64,000 nucleotides of DNA from Zanthoxylum bungeanum. Its lineage: Eukaryota > Streptophyta > Magnoliopsida > Sapindales > Rutaceae. Below the pieces are notes generated by a model. The model was not told where the DNA came from. It ran no database searches and saw only the letters and a list, made by a program, of their open reading frames with translations. Positions 35,680 through 47,782 of the stretch are shown piece after piece; positions within the stretch are counted from its first letter, which is position 1, and every line of letters begins with the position of its first letter. The stretch covers positions 62,001 to 126,000 of the forward strand of contig SKCR01021130.1 of NCBI GenBank assembly GCA_019454045.1. The letters are read 5' to 3'. The position numbers and the translations under genes were made by a program.

Positions 35680-37182
35680 TTGAGCTATGTGAACCTCAAT
35701 CCAATGTCTGTCAAAATTGTTCCTAATTTGCTTAGATAGTATATAAATGTACCAAATGTTTTGAGCATTATGAGAACACTTAATTAGTTGTTCGAAGAAA
35801 AACAAGAAATTGAGATATATCAGAGGTCTAAGGAATTGTTCCATGCTACACTTAAGGATAAATGTGTGGGTAGCATTCATGTTTTGAACATGATTGACTA
35901 GATCCGACATTATAATAGATGAAAGGCTAGGCCGAAATATGATTTTTTCTTCTTTACGTGCTACATATTCTAGCTTTGTGATGCATTCGATGCAAGCCAC
36001 ATATGAAGAGCTTCACCACATGTTACGCTCGGTGGAACATGATTTGAAGAAAGGGAATCCAAATTTGAACCTCTTTGGTGGAGCAAATGCTTCAAAGACT
36101 TTTAGGAAGTCTTAAAAGATTAAAATGAGAAATAAGAAGAAAGACTCCAAGAAATAAACTACAAGACCACATGTATCTCTTGATGCATGTCTACATTTCC
36201 AAAATTCTAGACAATGGAAACGTGATTGTCCAGAGTTGAAAGAAAAAACATGAACCCCAGGTTCACTTTATATTTTTCCTATTATTGACATCTCATTAGC
36301 CTTAGATGCAAATAATGGTTGGGTGTTAGACACCGATAGTCCCACTCATATTTACAACTCTATGCAAGCCATGAGAGTTAAAAGAAGGTTCAACAAAGGG
36401 GAGATTCAGTTTAGAGTTGGCAATGACGAGATATTGGATGTCAATGCCATATGAACAATTGTTCTAGATCTCCTTATTGGATGTAAATTAATTTTACATG
36501 ACTGTTATTATGTATCTCTCTTATCAGAGAAATAACATCGTTACCGATATTGGAAAAAGATGGATATACAATAAACATTAAAGATAATGCTTTATGTTTA
36601 TATGATAAAGACAATTATTTGATATATGAATATTTTTTATCTAACGATCATTATGTTTTGGAAACATAACGAGATGTCTTTAATGTAGAGGAAAATATAA
36701 GTAAAAGATCTGAATTAAGTAATACTAAATTATTGCATATGAGATTGAGCCAGATAGGTGTTAGATGTCTGTCAAAATTGGTTAAAGATGGTTGATTGAA
36801 GATCTTACCTTAGATCCTTATCCAATTTATGTGTCATGTATCTAAGGGAAATTGACAAAGGCCTCATTTCTTGGTGTTGGACATTGTGCTGAAGATTTAT
36901 TGGAGCTAGTACACAGTGATGTGTGTGGTCCATTAAATCATGTTGCTCATCATGGTTCAGCATATTTCGTGACTTTCACTAATGATAAGTCAAGATATAG
37001 ATATTTCTATTTGATGAGACGTAAATCACAAACATTTGAAAAGTTCAAAATATTCTGAAACGAAGTAGAAAAACAAACCGGTAAATTCATCATGTACATT
37101 CGATCAGATCGAAGTGGTGAATTAATGAGCAACGAATTCAGATGTTATTTAAGGGAGAATGGGATTCTCGCCCAACATAGAA
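35680..37182 (+). pseudogene. Copia gag-protease-integrase remnant of element E
   Basis: Broken frames read, in order, a Copia gag C-terminal part (ATYEELHHMLRSVEHDLKKG, about 36000-36060) and a protease-like NNGWVLDTDSPTHIYNS (about 36310-36360). A GAG-pre-integrase stretch with the H..LGHI-type region decayed and the integrase core (LLELVHSDVCGPL, FTNDKSRYRYFYLM, then RSDRSGE) follow, ending at 37182. The protease D-T-G reads DTD. Several stops interrupt the frame. Reverse transcriptase and RNase H are absent because of the insertion of G. Confidence 0.85.
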
Positions 37183-38526
37183 TGTGAGAGCCCATTACAC
37201 ATTCTGGAACTATACAACAACTCAAGACCGACTTGACTGCACCGGGGTGATCCGCTGTCTTCAAGACGTCTCTAGTAATCTACTAGCTCTTTAAGTCCAA
37301 TGTGAACCTGCAAAACTAGCAAACTGTTGAGGTGTGAGCTATAAAGCTCAGTAAGTAACTCATGTCTTAAGTAAATATATCAAGTAACAATAAGAACTTA
37401 AATAGAAATCAGATATATATAAATATACACAAACTAATAAATCTCATATTTATCCAATGACCGCTTACATATATTATACCTTGATAACTCACTCACTGCA
37501 CTGAATGCAACATCGTTGTAAACTTATCTTCTCGATTCCACACTAAACTACACATCTATGGATTTCTAGCATCTCTCATACACAAAACTGGAAGTCTTCA
37601 ATCATATACATACATACTTTTTTTCCATACTGCAGCTATACTTTATATATTAGCAACATCAAATTTCTCCTAATTGGAATTAACTCATTATCTACCAAAC
37701 CACCCAAACCCGCGGTTAAGGCCATCCCAAACCCGTGGTGGTTTAGTCAGATTAAACTATAGCTGGTTACTTCATATGGGTCACGTGAGCTAAAAACGCA
37801 AGCATTAGCTAACTGTGAGCTGTAGAACGTTTACTGAAACACTGAGCTGAAACCGCAGACCTCTATACAACATAAAATACCTACACTGGATTCAATCTAT
37901 TAGAATCTTCAAAAACTACATTCTGAATGTAGTAAACTCTCAATACTCAGCCATTACATTAATATCACGAATCAACCATGTATCTCAACATACAATTTAT
38001 ACATAGTATATACTTATAACATACTATCATCTTACTTATCGAATCTGAACTACACATAACTAAACTTTCATATCCAAGAGAAATATCTCCATCAAATAAG
38101 GAAACCAACTGTGCATGGTCCAAATTCTGAAATCACACTATAATAGAATAACAACTGCATCTAGTCCCGTAGGGCAAGCTATATGCAAAAGCTAGAATTT
38201 CTATATTTGAGAATCGTAAAACTTTAATAGAAACTCTGAAAACTATTTAGGTTTGTAAAACAAGAAATCACATATATTATAAAATATTCAAGCCAGTTGG
38301 GATTAAAACCGAATTTAAAACATGTGATGGTACACAAGATCAAGTAGTGTCAAAATCATATACATGAAATTCCACTTTGGTACTCTGTTGGAAATCAAAT
38401 CTTTTATAAAAGTAAACGGTTATGCTAAAGGATTATCATGAAAATCTTCATAGTTGGAAATCACATAAAACCTTCTAAAAATTCTTTTATCTGAAAACTT
38501 TAAAAGGCACTGTAATAACTTGGTGA

Positions 38527-38713
38527 TTAGGCGCATTACGTATCGCCGCCCCCTAAGTACCTGTCTGAAATCCTCAGTAAAATCTGATGTTTAGGGGCGT
38601 TACGTATCGTTGTCCCCCTAAACATCTAACTAGTACCATGAGGTGTTACCTATCGCCGTCCCCCACGACACTGAGGCTAAGATCTAGAGGCATTACATAT
38701 CGTCTTCCCCTAG
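38527..38713. repeat. Hairpin series with conserved loop and changing arms
   Basis: Units share a loop close to GTTACGTATCGCCGTC, while arms differ and pair with themselves: TTAGG/CCTAA (38527-38556), GATGTTTAGGGG with a perfect 12-bp partner (38586-38626), CTAGAGG/CCCCTAG with one mismatch (38684-38713). A fifth unit, CATGGG/CCCATG, lies at 47222-47250 beyond element F. A third unit at about 38638-38668 has lost pairing. Spacing is about 55-60 bases. Confidence 0.75.
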
Positions 38714-38757
38714 TCCCGAATCTGTATATGTCCATATCATTGAAACTATGATCCATG

Positions 38758-40214
38758 TGTTGGGTTTTCTAGGTCAAACCAAGATCAATTAAGCATATGA
38801 AATGTGTGAGTACGCAAAGTAAGATGGTGGAAATACTCACTTTGATCGGCCTGGATGTTGGCGGAGAGTTCAAAACTTTTGCTCCTTGTGTTGTGCTCCA
38901 AGCTCCTCTTTTAATTTTGAATCAATGCTCCAAGCTTTGATCTTTTATTCCAAGCTCAATGATAGGTTTCCCTAACACCTTTGAATGACTCATTTGAGTG
39001 CTAGCTCTTGAAAAATTTGCAACAAATCTTCCAATGTCCCTTGGTGAGTTTCGGACAAGCCTTAGTCCAAGAGAGGAAGAGTGGCGTGAATAGAGAAGAG
39101 AGGAAGAAGGTGAAAAATGAGTTGACTTGTGTTTGATTTCCAAAATCAAATTAATGATATAACAAAACCAATATTTGGTATATGTCCATCATCTCACCAA
39201 CTTGGTGTGTTGGACAAGTCACCAACAACCCACCAAAATCCATCAACAAAAAGTTATTTAAAGTGACTAGGTGATGTGACTTGTGATGTGACTTGTGGGT
39301 CCCACTTGAATTCAAAATCTGAGTGGGCCCGCAAACACTACCCAATTCTCCAGAAATATTCTCTTAAGGAATATGTAATCTGTGTCAGGCGTAGTATACG
39401 TAGTATTGCGTATTGCGATCCAGTATCGAATGTCACATGCTAGGCCTGAGGCTGGAATTGTGTCTGCCCCGTACGAAGCATATATCAGATCTCTGGTAAC
39501 TAGTCTCTATATTCGGATAAACATGACCTAGTCATATTATCCCGATGACTGCAGTACTTAAGAGTACTACTTCCGTATCCTACGTGATCATCATCTCCAT
39601 ATGACTGAAGTGATACTTCCATCTTGACATCACACCAATACACTACGATTCTTAGTATACCCAGAAGAGGCGTACACAGAACCTGTTAAAGCCCCGGAGG
39701 ACCAAAACCAAAGTATATTGATTGTCGCAAGTATTAGCAATGCAAGTCTCAGGTTAAGACCAAATACACCTACCCTGATTCGGACTCCCATAGACACATA
39801 GTCACACTACCAATGGGATTCTGATGGGTCTATCCAGAGCGAAGCTGTTCCCGTACCATCGGTAAACACAACCTCTTATCACACTTGCATAAGTATCCAA
39901 TACTTAAATATATGAGAACTATGACGTTATGTTCCCACAACGCGCACAAGTGCAATACTAGTCTATTCCGCATTATCGATGTCCAGTCTCGATAATACTA
40001 CGACTAGGGATATTTAATGATTAAACCTTAGTGGATTAATATTATCTCATATATTATTAATCCGATATTAATCATATGGACTTTTATCATTTATATATCC
40101 CGGTAATCCAATTACAAATGATAAAAGAGCAATTTCTTTTGTCACATTGTTAATTTGTACAACAACACCATATTTTGTACAAATAGTGATGTTATGGGTC
40201 ATAATTGTCCAACA
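38758..40214 (-). repeat. 3' LTR of element F (deleted form)
   Basis: 1457 bp. It matches the right LTR except for one block: after GCAAACACT it passes straight to CCAATTCTCC, whereas the right LTR has about 490 extra bases (about 45850-46345) at this point. Confidence 0.92.
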
Positions 40215-41389
40215 ATCTCCCACTTGGCCTATAGCCAATCACTTAAGTGTCCTACACTTGAACTATGTACGGGTCGCTCAAACTTCTGCTGAGAAACAGC
40301 TTTCGTCAGCGGATTTTAAATGTTATCATCTGATGCGTTTTATTCGATCATCACATTGCCACGATGTATGATCTGACGAATCAGATGAAATAGTCGAAGT
40401 ACATACTTGGATCATTGATGAGACCATGATTCTTTAGCCTGTGCTATAGCCTAGCTCAGCTGCTAACAGAACTATACCTAATCCAATTAGGATTATATAG
40501 ATCCAAAATGCTTATTTTGCTGCCTCAGCTGCAGTAATGTTCCACTTTTGTTATTTATTCGGCAACAATATCTTGCTTGGAAGATTTCCAGTTCACTGTT
40601 CTGTTATTCAAACTATATACGTACCCTTATTGCGAATTAAAGTCATCTTTATCGGTTTGCAAACTTGCAGCGGTGAACCCAGTCACCTCAAATTTTCCTT
40701 CTCCATAGCTTAAGAAAGCATATTTAGTTCATCTAAGATACTTAAGGATGTTCTTAACTTTAATCCAGTGACTATCACTTGGATTGGCCTGATTTTGACT
40801 CTATATGCTCAAAGCATATGAGACACCAAATCGCGTACATATATTTCAATGTACAAGTTCTCGGAGAGTGCCAACAACTTTTAGATCTATCCCAGTAGAT
40901 CCTTATTCCTAAAATAAAGGTTGCCTCTCCCAAGTATTCTATAGAGAATTTTCATGAAATCCAAGCTTTCACCGATTGTATTATGGGAATGTCATTTCCA
41001 AGAAATGATATGTCATCATTATATAGGACAATCATTGTCAGTGCTCTCCCACTATCCTTTTTATATACACAAGAATTATATTCGTTTTGAATTAAATCAT
41101 ATACCATTATGATCTTATCAAAACGTTAGTTCCAAGAACGTAATGCTTGCTTCAATCCATAAATGGATCGATTTAACTTGTAAACCTTGTTTGCTTGTTT
41201 TGGTACTATAAAACCGTTAGGATGTTTATAAATATCCTCCAAAAGGTTTCCGTTGAAGGAAAGTGGTTTTGATGTTCAGCTGCCATATTTCATAAATGAA
41301 ACATGCAGCATTAGCAACCATTATCCAAATGGATTTAATCATGGTAACGGATAAAAGTTTTCATCGTAATCGACACTATGTTGATGACA

Positions 41390-41605
41390 ATACCTTTTAT
41401 GTACAAGCCTATCTGTGTACATTTATATGTTGCCATCCATGTATGTTTTCCTTGAAGACACATTTAGTACCAATATGCACAATGCCTTCCGGTACATCAA
41501 CCAATATCCAAACTTGGTTGGTATACATGGAATCTATTTCAGACATCATGGCACTTTGCCATAAAAGGATTCGATACCTTGTATCACTTCCTCATACGTA
41601 ATTGG
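41390..41605 (-). pseudogene. Start of Copia reverse transcriptase, element F
   Basis: The minus strand reads WQSAMMSEIDSMYTNQVW, LVDVPEGIVHIGTKCVFK and onwards. This is the conserved first block of Copia reverse transcriptase. Downstream (toward 40250) the sequence is too decayed to follow in one frame. Confidence 0.8.
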
Positions 41606-42099
41606 TTCGTCTTCCTCAATAAGATTGACATCTTCATGAGGTGAGATCAGAAACCCATACCTCCCAGGTTGTTTTCTGACTCTCTCCGACTTGCGCGGTT
41701 ATTGTATATTTGAAGATTGTGGTATAGTTTCATCCCTGATGAACTGTTTGTGTTCCGTTAAAGAATCGGTGCCTGGAACAGTGTTACTCCGATTTTCATC
41801 GAGTTTTACTTTCCTCCCACTTACCACTGCATATAGGTATTCCTCTTAGGAAAACCGCATGGAAAGCAACAATTACTTTGTTCTCTTGTGAGTTCTATAA
41901 GTACTGTACTTTGGTTTCCCTAGGATAACCCACAAATTAGGCACTTATCCGATTTGAGTTTTAGTTTGGTATCATCCAAACATATGCCCAGCATTCTCAA
42001 ATCTTCAGGAATGAGAAAACCCGATTTCTTTCCTATTCATATCTAATATGAAGTCTGTCTAACAGATTTTCATGGAACCTTATTCAAAATAAGTATTGC

Positions 42100-42520
42100 A
42101 CTGTTTAATGCGTATCCCGTGAAGGAAATTAGTAGCTCAGAACGACTCATCATTAACCTTACCATGTCCAACAAAGTTCGATTTCTCTGTTCGGACACAC
42201 CGTCAAATTGAGGTGTTCCAGGAGGAGTCTGCTATGAAATAATACCATACTCTTTCAAATAATAGAGAAACTTATTGCTTAAGTATTTTCATCACGGTCC
42301 AATCGTGATGTTTTAATACTCTTGCAGATCTGTTTTTATACTTCGTGTCGAAACTCTTTGAATTTATCAAAAGTTTCCGATTTATGTTTCACAAGAAACA
42401 CATAACCGTAACGCGATGCCACATCCGTAAAGGTTACGAAGTATTCATATTCATCTCTAGCCTAGCTAGACATGGGCCCACTTACGTCACAATGAACGAT
42501 GGCTAACAGATCGGTGGCAC
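42100..42520 (-). pseudogene. Copia integrase remnant of element F
   Basis: In shifting frames the minus strand reads TDLLAIVHCDVSGPM, YFVTFTDVASRYGYVFLVKHK, SETFDKFKEFRHEV and then NREIELCW-like text. This is the integrase catalytic core with many stops. The DDE residues cannot all be placed in one frame, so no activity is expected. Confidence 0.8.
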
Positions 42521-43114
42521 TTGCACTTTTACCAAGTAAAAGGTGTTTTAGGCACTTTACCTAATAAACTAGATTCGTAGACATCATTTGAATTAAAATC
42601 AAATCCGTCCTAGTATCCACTCTTCAAAAGTGTGGATATACGAGTCTTGTTTAATGTGTCCCAGACAACAATGCCACTTGTAAGTCTCAACAGATTTATT
42701 CAATCTGAGCTATTTGTTTGTCATGTTATATGTTTGAGATTCATTTATATTCAAAATATAAATAATGTTATTCACATCTAATGTGTTTATCTAATATCAT
42801 CTTTATAAACAAAACATTTAGTGTTCTAGAATATAAAGGTATACTCGTAACGGGTTAAACTAGATATAGAGATAATGTTTCTAGTCAAACTAGGTACATT
42901 ATAACAGTTTCCTAATTTAAGTACATGCCCAAAGGGTAGTTCCTAAACTTAGGATTCTACGGTTAAAACAGCGACTCTCGTCCCATTTTTGACTCGCAGG
43001 TAGATCTCAACTGAAGTCAGTCTCCTGTTAATCAGCAGATTCTGCACATCAGTACATATTTATCTAGTATCAAAAATCCAATTTTGAAACTAATGGTGAA
43101 TATATTTATGACAA

Positions 43115-43235
43115 ACATACTTGAAGCCGGAGCCTTGCCCCGCCTTCACATCCTTCATGTCTGCCTTGTCCATACGGCAGTCACGCTTCCAGTGACTCCG
43201 TTTGCCACAGTTTAGGCAGACATCTTAGGATATGT
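43115..43235 (-). pseudogene. Gag zinc knuckle of element F
   Basis: The minus strand reads DVCLNCGKRSHWKRDCRMDK, a complete CX2CX4HX4C nucleocapsid knuckle. It lies between the primer site and the integrase, where gag belongs. Confidence 0.85.
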
Positions 43236-43599
43236 CATTTGTCTTCCCAGAAGAATGTGAGGATCTTGCCTTTGCCCATTTTAGAAGCTCTGGCTCCGCT
43301 TCCTAGAGTATAGCCATCAACTCTCCAAGAGTTTTTCTCTTGGTTCATAACGAACCTGCCCCAGCTTTCGAGTAGAGACTATAAGATCAAATCTTTGGTA
43401 GTCTCAGCCACGTAGGTAATGCCCAGCTAACCTAGCTGATCGATGTCAGTAATCATCTGCGACACCTAGTGCTCGACAGATGTACCCTCTGACATACGCG
43501 AGAAAAAGAGCTTCTTTTTCAATTTATACTTTTGAGATCTAAGGTTAGATGTATTAAGATCTTTAATTTCATCATCATGGTATAAAGATCTAATCCTTA

Positions 43600-45265
43600 A
43601 TTCTGACGACGGAATTAAAGAGTCATTGCGGTAAGCATAACAGATTGAGCACTAAAATTATCATCACCATGAGTCTTCCAAAACTCATGCTCCACTATTT
43701 GCTCAACTCCGGGCTCAGGCGCGAGATGTCACTCTATCAAATAAAGTAACTTCTCGGCTTCCAGGACTATCCTGAGATTCTATTCCCAATTTGAAAATTA
43801 AATCCGCTTAAAGACATTTTCTCCCAGGATTATGTTCTAAACGCTAATCTTTCAGTTATCTTGATTCCAATAGTCCAACTATCCAATCAACGATTTCAGG
43901 TACAATCGAATATAATGATTACTATAGTCCAAATACAATATATGCATTCCTAGAACAAATATAATGCATATGTACAATCGAATATCTTACTTCTACCCAA
44001 TTACATAACACTTCTAAAGAAACATCATTTACATTGAGGGGAATAGGTGAGAAGAGAAATACAAAGAATCAAGAGGTAATAGGCTGGACACGCAGGTCCA
44101 ATTTAATAAATTCTAAATGTATTACAACAATTTCCAAAATTAACTTCACCCATCTAATATCCATCCGATATACATTATTCATACATCACATCCATGTATT
44201 CACACAAAGCATGTTATCAATCAATCTAATCCAATTAATTAATCTTTGATTAATGACCATCTAATGTTCAAACAACGATTGATTTGCGCGAGTCCACTCG
44301 TTTAAGAATAAGTACTCAAAGTACAAATTCTTGAATTATATCGAACTACAATTTAAATCTAATTTAATTTGTATTCAATACTAATTCTATATTTAATTCC
44401 AAATTAAATAATTACACTTTTTAATGTGCCTTTGCGACTTAGATTCTAAATCTAATCTTTATGGGTCTCAAAGTCCCAATTAACATCCAATGTCAATTTA
44501 ATTAAAGTCCAATAGGCTTTCAATTAATTTATCAAGGCATGGACTTTGGCAACCAAAGCCCAATAAGGAATCACCCTTTGCCATAGAATTAATTTTGGCC
44601 CATTAGGCCCAATTAAATTATAAAGGCCCAATTATCATATTTGGACTTTATGGAAATGGTTTTAGGCCCAATTGGATCCAACCAATTATCCTAAACCAAA
44701 CTTGGCCCAACCAAGCTCATTAAGCCCAAATACAATATTTTTAGCCCAATTCCAAATTAAGCCCAATTAATTTAATCACAATATTCCAAATATCACAAAT
44801 ATTTAATTAAAGTGTATTAGCCATAATTAATTAGTTAAATTAATATTTCCAAAACACCAATTACACTAATTAATCATGCTTTAATTAATCAATTTATGTC
44901 TAACACAATTGAAGCAAAATCAATCCCAACATACTTATATAAGCTCACGGCAATTAGGGACTTTTTATATCAATTTTGATTTCAATCCAATTAAATCACA
45001 AACTAATATATCCCATGCATTTTAAACACATCCAATTGTCTAAAATTCAAAAATCACCATGACTTTAAAAGGTTCAAACTCTCGGCCAAGCCTCCAAATT
45101 TGAGGAAAATTAATCCAATTAATTTTTCATCAAATTGATCATGCATAACTCTAAGTTATCAATATATAAGCATACTCAAACAAACTATTTGATCAAATCA
45201 TGTTCAAATCAAAATTACCCAAATTTTAGATTAAGAACCATAAATTCAATTTCATGCTTAATTTA
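43600..45265 (-). other. Leader and 5' gag region of element F, decayed
   Basis: No reading frame is retained. 44340-44460 has short-loop palindromes (44390-44410, arm TATTTAATT, loop CCA; 44439-44455, arm TTAGATT, loop CTA). 44510-44760 is rich in GCCCAATT and AATTGGGC-like words. Confidence 0.5.
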
Positions 45266-45278
45266 GGCTCTGATACCA
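45266..45278 (-). other. Primer-binding site of element F
   Basis: TGGTATCAGAGCC on the minus strand lies one base inside the right LTR. It is a perfect initiator-Met tRNA complement and proves the minus orientation. Confidence 0.9.
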
Positions 45279-45279
45279 T

Positions 45280-47220
45280 TGTTGGGTTTTCTAGGTCAAA
45301 CCAAGATCAATTAAGCATATGAAATGTGTCAATACGCAAAGTAAGATGGCGGAAATACTCACTTTGATCGGCTTGGATGTTGGCGGAGAGTTCAAAACTT
45401 TTGCTCCTTGTGTTGTGCTCCAAGCTTCTCTTTGAATGTTGAATCAATGCTCCAAGCTTTGATCTTTGATTCCAAGCTCAATGATAGGTTTCCCTAACAC
45501 ATTTGAATGACTCCTTTGAGTGCTAGCTCTTGAAAAATTAGCGACAAATCTTCCAATGTCCCTTGGTGAGTTTCGGCCAAGCCTTAGTCCAAGAGAGGGA
45601 GAGTGGCATGAATGGAGAAGAGAGGAAGAATGTGAAAAATGAGTTGACTTGTGTTTGATTTCCAAAATCAAATTAATGATATACCAAAACCAATATTTGG
45701 TATATGTCCATCATCTCACCAACTTGGTGTGTTGGACAAGTCACCAACAACCCACCAAAACCCATTAACAAAAAGTTATTTAAAGTGACTAGATGATGTG
45801 ACTTGTGGGCCCCACTTGAATTCAAAATCCGAGTGGGCCCGCAAACACTCTCGGGCTCGGGTTCGTTAATTCCGAATTAACGAATTTTCCGTTGCGACGT
45901 AATTAAATCAAATTTAATTAAATAATTATGCATAGTAAAATTACTATTCACGTCGCTAGCGAATTAATTCTAAATTAACTCGATCGCCCGAATTAAAATC
46001 CAATTTTAATTCCGTTATGAAATCTAATTTCATTTAATATATTGAATATATTATTTAATCGATTAATTCCGAATTAATCGTTCTCTCTCTTTTATTTGAA
46101 TTTTATCCCAGATAAATTCTCTCTGTAATTAATCATAGATTAATTTTCTCTCTCTTCTAATTAATCCCAGATTAATTATGTTCGAGTCATACGTCATCGG
46201 CGAATCTTCGGGAAGCGACCCATGAGATACCTGGATATGTTGGCAGTAAATCCGGTCATCGGAGTATCCGAATACGTGCGTACCTAGTACCACATTCTTA
46301 CCGATTTACAAGACATGGTTGGCTTCTAGCAAAGCACCGTGCCTAACCAATTCTCCAGAAATATTCTTTTAAGGAATATGTAATCTGTGTCAGACGTAGT
46401 ATACGTAGTATTGCGTATTGCGATACAGTATCGAATGTCACATACTCGGTCTGGGGCTGGAATTGTGTCTGCCCCGTACGAAGCATATATCAGATCTCTG
46501 GTAACTAGTCTCTATAATAGGATAAATATGACATAGTCATATTATCCCGATGACTGCAGTACTTAAGAGTACTAGTTCCGTATCCTACGTGATCATCATC
46601 TCCATATGACTGAAGTGATACTTCCATCTTGACATCACACCCAATACACTACGATTCTCAGTATACCCAGAAGAGGCGTACACAGAATCTGTTAAAGCCC
46701 CGGAGGACCAAAACCAAAGTATATTGATTGTCGCAAGTATTAGCGATGCAAGTCTCATGTTAGGACCAAATACACCTACCCTGATTCAGACTCCCATAGA
46801 CACATAGTCATACTACCAATGGGATTCCGATGGGTCTATCCAGAGCGAAGCTGTTCCCATACCATCGGTAAACACAACCTCCTATCACACTTGCATAAAT
46901 ATCCAATACTTAAATATATGAGAACTATGTCGTTATGCTCCCACAACGCGCACAAGTGCAATACTAGTCTATTCCGCATTATCGATGTCCAGTCTCGATA
47001 ATACTACGACTAGGGATATTTAATGATTAAACCTTAGTGGATTAATATTGTCTCATATCTTATTAATCTGGTACTAATCATATGGACTTTTATCATTTAT
47101 GTATCCCGGTAATCCAATTAAAAATGATAAAAGAGCAATTTCTTTTGTCACATAGTTAATTTGTACAACAACACCATCTTCTGTACAAATAGTGATGCTA
47201 TGGGTCATAATTGTCCAACA
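45280..47220 (-). repeat. 5' LTR of element F (full form)
   Basis: 1941 bp with TGTTGGG at the left edge and CCAACA at the right. It carries the palindrome array at 45862-46178 that is missing from the other LTR. Confidence 0.92.
45862..46178. repeat. Array of eleven mini-palindromes in the F LTR
   Basis: Successive stems, given as arm and loop on the plus strand: TTCGTTAATT/CCG (45862), TAATTAAAT/CAA (45900), ATAGTAA/AA (45932), a 6-bp stem/CTA (45964), GAATTAAAAT/CCA (45990), ATGAAAT/CTA (46017), TAATATATT/G (46035), CGATTAATT/CCG (46060), GAATTTTATC/CCA with one bulge (46098), AATTAATC/ATA (46127), TAATTAATC/CCA (46158). They are nearly end to end and the arms all differ. Confidence 0.85.
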
Positions 47221-47331
47221 CCATGGGTGTTACGTATCACCGTTCCCATGATCCTGGATCTGTATATATCCATATGCAATGTGTCTCTCTTTGAGTATGC
47301 CAAATACATATGCATTATCATATCAACCAAA

Positions 47332-47782
47332 TAAGGGTGGCAACGGGCCGGGCCTGGGCTTTGCCAAGCCCGGCCCGAGCCCGACCAACAAAAAAAAAGC
47401 ACGGGCCCGGGAAAAGCCTGGCTTGGGTGTCTTCCGGGCTTTTTTGGGGCCCGAATTTTAAAAAAAATATTAAAAAAATAAAAAAAAAATACAAATATAA
47501 AATACATTTATACTATATACAAAGACAATTTATAAATAAATCACAAGTTTCATTGATAAATTAACAATTTAAATACTAAAAATAAATAAAAATGATACAA
47601 ACATATTAAAAAAAAATATATATATATATATATATTTATGTTTTTTTTTTTAATTTTGGCCCGGGCCAAAATTGGAAAGCCCGGCCCGGGCCCAAGCCCA
47701 AGTCGGGCTTTCATTTTAAGGCCCGGCCCGAGCTTTTTCCACATTGGGCCGGGCCGGGCTTCAGGCTTTTCTGCCACCCCTA
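47332..47782. mobile_element. hAT-type MITE (451 bp), GGCCCGG-word family
   Basis: It starts TAAGGGTGGCA and ends TGCCACCCCTA. The duplication CAACCAAA is perfect (47324-47331 and 47783-47790). The sequence is close to the copy at 6309 in reverse orientation. It is inserted in LTR G. Confidence 0.92.

Larger units (their letters stand above)
32506..37182 (+). mobile_element. Copia element E, truncated at its 3' side
   Basis: The 5' LTR (32506-34780) starts TGTTGGAC and ends CCCCCAACA. A decayed primer site (CGATATCAGAG) follows, then a leader with four motif copies and a coding remnant. The start of the LTR, the leader layout and several sentences of sequence align with element D, so E is a coding relative of the family that D parasitises. 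It is cut at 37182 by LTR G, and its 3' half was not found on the other side. Confidence 0.85.
38758..47220 (-). mobile_element. Minus-strand Copia element F (8.5 kb)
   Basis: LTRs at 38758-40214 and 45280-47220 have TGTTGG..CCAACA ends and a perfect duplication CCATG (38753-38757 and 47221-47225). The minus-strand primer site TGGTATCAGAGCC (45266-45278) abuts the right LTR, and the purine tract AAGTGGGAGAT abuts the left one. The interior has decayed gag, integrase and reverse transcriptase pieces on the minus strand. The left LTR is about 490 bp shorter because it lacks the palindrome array. Confidence 0.93.
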
